From assembly GCA_900542085.1 (NCBI GenBank), contig UQMK01000018.1, positions 1 through 45,166 of the forward strand: a stretch of 45,166 bases of DNA, given 5' to 3'. Shown here in pieces: positions 40,359 to 45,166 of the stretch (positions are counted from its first letter, which is position 1; every line of letters begins with the position of its first letter). The position numbers and the translations under genes were made by a program. The notes under the pieces are model-generated. The model made no database searches, was not told the DNA's origin, and saw only the letters and a list, made by a program, of their open reading frames with translations. The DNA is from an uncultured Collinsella sp. Its GTDB lineage: Bacteria > Actinomycetota > Coriobacteriia > Coriobacteriales > Coriobacteriaceae.

Positions 40359-42698
40359 CTACGCCGACGCGCTGTCGCGAGCCGCCTGGCATGTAGGAGT
40401 CTGACGCAGCGTAAGCGGCTTGTCCCCCGCCTCGGCCGACGTGGTCAGCGTATACGTGATCGTCGTCGTCTCGCCAGCATGCAGGTCAACGGTGCCCGAA
40501 TAGAAGGGGATTCCATGCCACGTAGCGGCGCCAAGACCAAACTGGGTGCCCTCAACCGTAAGGTCACTGATGTTGCCGCCCGTCGGGGCAAACACTGAGA
40601 CATTCAGGCGTTCGTCGTCACGCGCGGCATCGGATGCGCCCGCCGCAACGTAGTCGGGCAGCTTGGCAGCCTCCTCCTGCGTCATGATGTTCGTCAGGGT
40701 AACGGTGATGCGATAGGAGCACGTGCCGTCGCCGTTCTTCACGCCCTGGCCAATCTGCGTGTCGGCGTTCAGATACCAATCGAGCTTGGAGAAGCTCAGG
40801 TTGTTAAAGTAAACGCCGGCAACGGGATCGGCACTCGGATCATCCGGATCGGGCAGCGAAGCGTCAATGCCCGTCTCCTTGATGGCATTCTGCTCGTCAT
40901 CGTTTCTCATCCAAGCAATCAGACGGCCCTCTTCGGCACCGCGCTCGAATGCACCGACAAGCTTCGTAACGTCGACGTCACCGATGCCACCGAGAATCTT
41001 GTCGAAGGCGACGCTGGCAACAGACGCAAAGATGCCGTCCGATTCTTCGACCGGATAGTTCCAATACACATCGTGCATGAGAACCTTCGCCGCGTTGGTA
41101 CCGTCGACGACCGTACCATCGGGCAGCGAGACATTACCGACAAGGCCCAGCAGGTACTGCAAGAACACAGGATCGATGCCGACGACGCCATCAACGTCCT
41201 GCCCATACTGGGACTTCCACAGCGCGGCGACACGCTGCGAGTTGCGGGGCCAATCGGGTGAATAGGTATTGCCCGAGTTGTACAGGTTACTGTGGTTGCC
41301 GAACAGTGCCTCATCCTCTTCGTCGACGCTCTCGACTGCCTCATCCTCGCTGAGTCCAATGCGGGGAACAAACTCGCCAATCGACATCTGACCATCGGTA
41401 ACTGAAATCAAACCTTGCGAACCACCAAAACCGCCGCAAGCACGAATCTCGACGTTGTTCATGGCATACAAAAGATAGTTGCGCGTCTGGCCGTTGGCGC
41501 CGAGCATCTGGGGCAGAACGGGGGCAATCTTCTCTGCCGCGTCGACTACACCGTCCAGGGTGGCAAAGCCGTCCTTTGCCTTATCGACCAGCTCGGTCAC
41601 CTGGGCGATATGCGTATCGCCAATACCCTGCACCTTTTTGTTGGCGCTCTTGAACGCCTTCGAGCTATCGGAGAGCGAATCGGCGACCGCCTGCAGCGCG
41701 GACACGTTGATTGTCCCGTCCTGGAACAGCTTGCCGGGCGTTGCCTGAGCGAGATTATCGGCCATGGGGACCAGCGCGCCGCTCGAAACATCGGACAGAG
41801 CGTCGACCATGGTGCGGGCGGCATTAATGTCGCCGCCGTACACCGGAATGAACGAGGCCATCGTCCACACCGGGCTCGAGGTCTCCTTCTTCATGCTGCT
41901 GCAGAGCTCGTCGATCTTTTTCGCATCGTCGGGCAGGGTCGAAAAATCGCCCGACGTGACCTTGTCCTTAAGGCCGCCGACGATCTCGACAGTTTCCTTT
42001 GCCTGGCTCTTCACGGTTTTTGCCGAGTTAAACAGCATGAAGCCACTCACGCCAAACGCGACAAGAACCACCGCGACGATGGCAGCGACAACGGCTGCAA
42101 CGCGGCGCTTCTTGCGCTCGCCCTTGCGATGGCGATGGCGAACCAGGCCGTTCGAGGTCGGGCTCGTCGAGGATTCACCGCCGTAGTTCAAGCCAAAATC
42201 GTAATAATCTTCTTTAGAGCCCGAGCCCTTAAACTCGGCACCGTCGTCATTGAGACGGGCAAACGTGCCGGTTTCGGAAGCGCCCGTATAGATAGTGCCT
42301 AGGTTACCCGTAAGCCCTGCGTCTCCAGCAGAAGAAGCACTATTGGCGGGATTGGCAGAGTTGATGGGGCTGGCGTTGTGGGCGCGATGAGCGTTGTTAG
42401 CGGGGCCAGTGGAGCCGGCGACATTTGCACCGCCCGTTGGCGCCGGACGGACCCCGGCCGACGAAGCCGCAGAGCCCGCCCCGCCCGGAAATGCCTGCCT
42501 GCCTACGCGACCAGCCTGTTTTGCCTTTTGAGACTGTTCGTACAGAGCGGCAAACATCGCCGTTTCGCCCGGAGACGTACGGTTACCAGCACCGTTTTGG
42601 CTGGATCCACTCGGTACGCCAGCGTTTCCAGTCCCATTTGAACGCGGCGGAACTGCAGAGCGCTCGCCGTCGCCGTTCTTAAAGTGGTTACCAGCCAT
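40359..42698 (-). CDS. DUF4012-type membrane-anchored protein
   Basis: A 779-residue single-span protein. Residues 1-200 are a low-complexity cytosolic tail rich in Asn, Ala, Ser and Gly, ending in a basic HRHRKGERKKRR stretch. One membrane span (AAVVAAIVAVVLVAFGVSGF) lies at about 205-225. The rest is extracytoplasmic. It contains the DUF4012 region (YLLYAMNNVEIRACGGFGGS and FVPRIGLSEDE), resembling polymer-linked surface assembly proteins of Actinobacteria. Length and layout fit the family. The precise function is unknown. A cell-surface or glycan-related role is suggested by the neighbouring glmM, which is weak evidence. Confidence 0.85.
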   Translation of the reverse strand: MAGNHFKNGDGERSAVPPRSNGTGNAGVPSGSSQNGAGNRTSPGETAMFAALYEQSQKAKQAGRVGRQAFPGGAGSAASSAGVRPAPTGGANVAGSTGPANNAHRAHNASPINSANPANSASSAGDAGLTGNLGTIYTGASETGTFARLNDDGAEFKGSGSKEDYYDFGLNYGGESSTSPTSNGLVRHRHRKGERKKRRVAAVVAAIVAVVLVAFGVSGFMLFNSAKTVKSQAKETVEIVGGLKDKVTSGDFSTLPDDAKKIDELCSSMKKETSSPVWTMASFIPVYGGDINAARTMVDALSDVSSGALVPMADNLAQATPGKLFQDGTINVSALQAVADSLSDSSKAFKSANKKVQGIGDTHIAQVTELVDKAKDGFATLDGVVDAAEKIAPVLPQMLGANGQTRNYLLYAMNNVEIRACGGFGGSQGLISVTDGQMSIGEFVPRIGLSEDEAVESVDEEDEALFGNHSNLYNSGNTYSPDWPRNSQRVAALWKSQYGQDVDGVVGIDPVFLQYLLGLVGNVSLPDGTVVDGTNAAKVLMHDVYWNYPVEESDGIFASVASVAFDKILGGIGDVDVTKLVGAFERGAEEGRLIAWMRNDDEQNAIKETGIDASLPDPDDPSADPVAGVYFNNLSFSKLDWYLNADTQIGQGVKNGDGTCSYRITVTLTNIMTQEEAAKLPDYVAAGASDAARDDERLNVSVFAPTGGNISDLTVEGTQFGLGAATWHGIPFYSGTVDLHAGETTTITYTLTTSAEAGDKPLTLRQTPTCQAARDSASA

Positions 42699-42837
42699 AG
42701 AGGAGTCCTCGCAATACTAAAAGTCAATAACGCTATTAGTTTATGACATATTTGGCATCGTCAGTTAAACTCCAGATGCAGGCACCAATTCGCGGAATTG
42801 TGGTGCAACACCGCGTCCGTCTAGGCAGCGGCGTGAG

Positions 42838-43860
42838 CTATACCGTCAGGAACATCATTGCGATAATCATGGCAAAGCCGATAAGGTCGGTCGGCAAAAA
42901 TACCGTGCCCAGCATAACGGCGCTGGTGATGGTCGCCGAGACCGGCTCCACGGTTCCGATGAGGCTCGCACGCACCGAGCCGATGTCCTTAACGCCCTGC
43001 ATATACAGCATGTAGGCAAAAAACGAGCCAATGACCACAAACACCGCGAGCGCCTCGATACCGGCAGCATCGAGCACCGGCATATGAGCCCACGGCTGCA
43101 CGAAGACGCACGAGACCACGCCCGCTGCGAGCATGGCAGAGCCTGTAACGATGGGGCTGCCGTATTCGGGCAGAATCTTGGCGGGAATCACCGCCATACA
43201 GGCTGCGCTAACCGCACACATAAGGCCTGCGACCAGACCAAGCGGCGATATGCTCAAACTGGTCGGGTCGCCGCCGGTAGCGATTAAAAAGGTGCCACCG
43301 AGGGCCAGACCAATGCCGATCGTCTCGCGAGCGCGCGGCATGCGGCGATCGACCACGCAGGCGTAACCCATGATGATGACCAGCTGCAGGCACTGGAGCA
43401 CCGTCGCGGTTCCGGCATTGGTCAGACGCACGGCCGAAAGATAGCAGAACTGGTTGAACAGCAGGCCAAAAGCGGTAAAAAGCAGCAGTTGCCTACGGTC
43501 GGCGGGCGTGGTCCAGAGCCTAACCAGACGCTCGCGATCGCGCGTGACCACCACGGCCATAAAGAGCAGGCCGGCGAGAATCTGGCGCACACTCATAAGC
43601 CACAGGGTATCAACGTGATAAGTATCGAACAGGAAGCTCGCGCTGGTGCCCGAAAAACCCCAAAACGAACCGCCCGCCAGCGTGGCCAGAACGCCCGTAA
43701 TCATCTTGCGCGACGACGCATCGTTGAGGCGCTCGCGCCATGCACGGCGGGTGCTGCGGCTGAGCTCGTCAGTTCCCTCGGGCACGACAAAATCGGACGC
43801 CGCCGTCATCGGTACCGAAGCCTTTTTGCGTGCACGCTGCGCTGAGCGCTCCTGCTCCAT
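42838..43860 (-). CDS. EamA/DMT family transporter
   Basis: A 340-residue drug/metabolite-type carrier. After a cytosolic N-terminal ~52 residues come ten hydrophobic segments in two EamA repeats. They begin at GGSFWGFSGTSASFLF and at LVAGLMCAVSAACMAV, and the last pair has GTVEPVSATITSAVMLGTVF, the typical EPV motif. The substrate (amino acid or metabolite exporter) cannot be told from the sequence. The long hydrophilic N-terminus is uncommon. It is a single-gene unit. Confidence 0.88.
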   Translation of the reverse strand: MEQERSAQRARKKASVPMTAASDFVVPEGTDELSRSTRRAWRERLNDASSRKMITGVLATLAGGSFWGFSGTSASFLFDTYHVDTLWLMSVRQILAGLLFMAVVVTRDRERLVRLWTTPADRRQLLLFTAFGLLFNQFCYLSAVRLTNAGTATVLQCLQLVIIMGYACVVDRRMPRARETIGIGLALGGTFLIATGGDPTSLSISPLGLVAGLMCAVSAACMAVIPAKILPEYGSPIVTGSAMLAAGVVSCVFVQPWAHMPVLDAAGIEALAVFVVIGSFFAYMLYMQGVKDIGSVRASLIGTVEPVSATITSAVMLGTVFLPTDLIGFAMIIAMMFLTV

Positions 43861-43985
43861 TCCACTCCCCCGAAATCAATTGGCAACAAAGCGCTCAAAC
43901 TGTAGCACGAATATTGGTATGAAAAAGCAGACGATTCGGAACATCTACGGGCGTCCAGATTGCAGGGACGAAAGACGCAGACGCG

Positions 43986-44693
43986 CTATGCCGAGTGGTT
44001 GGAATCGTCTAGGGCGCCGGGATCGGTTTCCACACTTTCCCCAGTATGCTCGCCGTCGCTCTGCTCCTTGGCGCCGTCCTGGCCTTCCTGCTCGCGGCGA
44101 CGCTTTTCGCGAATCTGCTCCACGGCTGCGCGCAGGGCAGCCTCGTCCTCGGCGCGCGCCACCTCTTGCGTGGTCTTGACCATATGGCGAATCTCGAGCG
44201 CCAGCAGCACAATCAGCGGCACCACGATAAGCGGGAAGAACAGCAGCGGGTTGGTGAGCAACGAGACCACCACGCCCAGCCCCGCCGAGACAAAGATCAC
44301 GCGGCCCACCACGTCGGCTGCAGGCACGGGCGCGGCGTCCTCGACCGGATTGGCGTCGCCCTTGGTGTGGTAGACCGGCGAGCCGTCGGACGCGGCCTCC
44401 ACGGATACGATGCGGTGCGTGTTGAACGAACCCTCCAGCGCGTCATCGGACGAATGGAAGGTGATGATATCGCCCACCTGGTAGACCTGGCTGTTGTCGG
44501 TATCGACGACGATAAACGAATGCACGGGAATCGCCGGCTCCATCGAGCCGGTCAGCGTGCGCATAAAGCCGTAGCCCATGATGGTGGGAATCTCGCCGGC
44601 GGGCGTGAACACCGTGCGCAGCAGCACCACAAAGGCGACCAGGATCACCACGGTCGCCAGCACGTTGATCACGCGGAGCACGTGCTTCATCAC
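43986..44693 (-). CDS. SipW-like (ER-type) signal peptidase I
   Basis: A 235-residue membrane protease. One N-terminal span (VLATVVILVAFVVLL) is followed by the catalytic Ser in TGSMEPAI and by FNTHRIVSV, where His replaces the Lys of standard bacterial signal peptidase I. This is the mark of the SipW/archaeal/ER type. YHTKGDANP is the third conserved box. A second span and a long acidic, coiled cytosolic tail follow. SipW enzymes process specific surface or biofilm proteins. The start overlaps the upstream gene by GTGA. Confidence 0.9.
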   Translation of the reverse strand: MMKHVLRVINVLATVVILVAFVVLLRTVFTPAGEIPTIMGYGFMRTLTGSMEPAIPVHSFIVVDTDNSQVYQVGDIITFHSSDDALEGSFNTHRIVSVEAASDGSPVYHTKGDANPVEDAAPVPAADVVGRVIFVSAGLGVVVSLLTNPLLFFPLIVVPLIVLLALEIRHMVKTTQEVARAEDEAALRAAVEQIREKRRREQEGQDGAKEQSDGEHTGESVETDPGALDDSNHSA

Positions 44694-45166
44694 TTGTCGG
44701 CGTCCTTTGCGGAAAGCGCAGTGTCGGCGGCGTCGGCGGCGTCGGCGGCATCCTTTGCAGAAGGCGCGGCATCGGTCGCGGCACCCGCGTCGCCCTCGGC
44801 ACCCGCAGCCAGCTCGCCAGCCTCGCCGCGCAGACGAGCCAACAGATAGCGCGACAGGCTGTTGCCCTCGGCACGGCGCTCGGCACGGGCGCGATCGCGC
44901 TCGGCCTGCTCCAGCTCGTGCGTCAACGAGTCCAAGCGCTGCTGCATCTCGGCGCGGGCGGCCTCGAGCTCGCGCTCGTGCGCGGCCTTGGCGGCGGCGA
45001 GTTCCTGCTCAATGCGCTCCCCCGCCTCGAGCTCGGCCGTGGCGATACGCGCGTCGGCGTCGGCACGGGCCTCCTCGGCGGCACGCGCGGCGGCATCGCG
45101 CTCGGCAGCGGCAGCGGCGACCCTCTCGCTGGCGTCCACCGCAGCCTGCTCCACAGCAGAATCGGC
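44690..45166 (-). CDS. Coiled-coil protein, N-terminus beyond the window
   Basis: The reading frame is open to the window edge; at least 158 codons are seen. The sequence is an Ala/Glu/Arg coiled coil (AAAAAERDAAARAAEEARAD to ELEQAERDRARAERRAEGN), then SLSRYLLARLRGEAGELA. A low-complexity Ala/Asp tail repeats DAAD and SAKDA twice. No membrane segment is visible. It is coupled to the SipW-like peptidase, so it may be a cargo, chaperone or structural partner. I do not recognise the family. Confidence 0.75.
   Translation of the reverse strand, partial: ADSAVEQAAVDASERVAAAAAERDAAARAAEEARADADARIATAELEAGERIEQELAAAKAAHERELEAARAEMQQRLDSLTHELEQAERDRARAERRAEGNSLSRYLLARLRGEAGELAAGAEGDAGAATDAAPSAKDAADAADAADTALSAKDADK

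Overview
The window comes from a high-GC Gram-positive bacterium. Gene content, codon bias and protein character fit the Coriobacteriia, most likely a gut Collinsella relative. This is inferred from the kinds of protein seen: a single-membrane Flp/Tad pilus locus without a secretin, T-box control of pheST, a SipW-type signal peptidase and a nickel ECF importer. There is no rRNA operon, CRISPR array, intact insertion sequence or prophage. Most genes lie on the minus strand.

Layout. Positions 1-430 hold two tRNA-Arg(ACG) genes, the first cut by the window edge. Then come a small gene of unknown function behind a LexA-type box (498-948), serS, a hidden 57-residue membrane protein (2444-2617), proC, rlmH and an SPFH gene. 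tRNA-Leu(CAG) lies at 5341-5427. It is followed by tatD-rsmA and by an operon GH5-like/rsmI/metG, with tRNA-Phe(GAA) at 11460-11532. Positions 11703-21302 are one tightly overlapping Tad pilus operon: cpaB, tadZ, tadA, tadB, tadC, flp, minor pilins, TadG and a DUF192 gene. Next are rsgA, a Ca2+-type P-ATPase with a structured leader, and pyk. A palindromic element and a putative nuclease-fold gene follow (27771-29057), then a phospholipase C-like gene, nikMQO under a NikR-type operator, and pheS-pheT under a T-box. The end of the window carries an M32 carboxypeptidase, glmM, a DUF4012 protein, an EamA transporter, a SipW-like signal peptidase and a truncated coiled-coil gene.

The most unusual signal is at the tRNA genes. 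Each of the three complete tRNA genes is followed by a short non-coding cassette. It has a second, nearly perfect copy of the last ~20 nt of that tRNA plus its terminator, and an insert of 72 bp (Arg) or 125 bp (Leu and Phe). The insert begins with an inverted copy of that same tRNA's T-arm and continues with related GC-rich hairpins. I do not recognise this arrangement as a described element.

Other points worth a look are a two-hairpin leader with a possible 7-bp kissing loop that masks the ribosome binding site of the Ca2+ ATPase, a GH5-like protein lacking the catalytic acid/base glutamate, a palindromic repeat that overlaps the stop codons of both convergent neighbours, and a conserved A/T tract upstream of the tRNA promoters.
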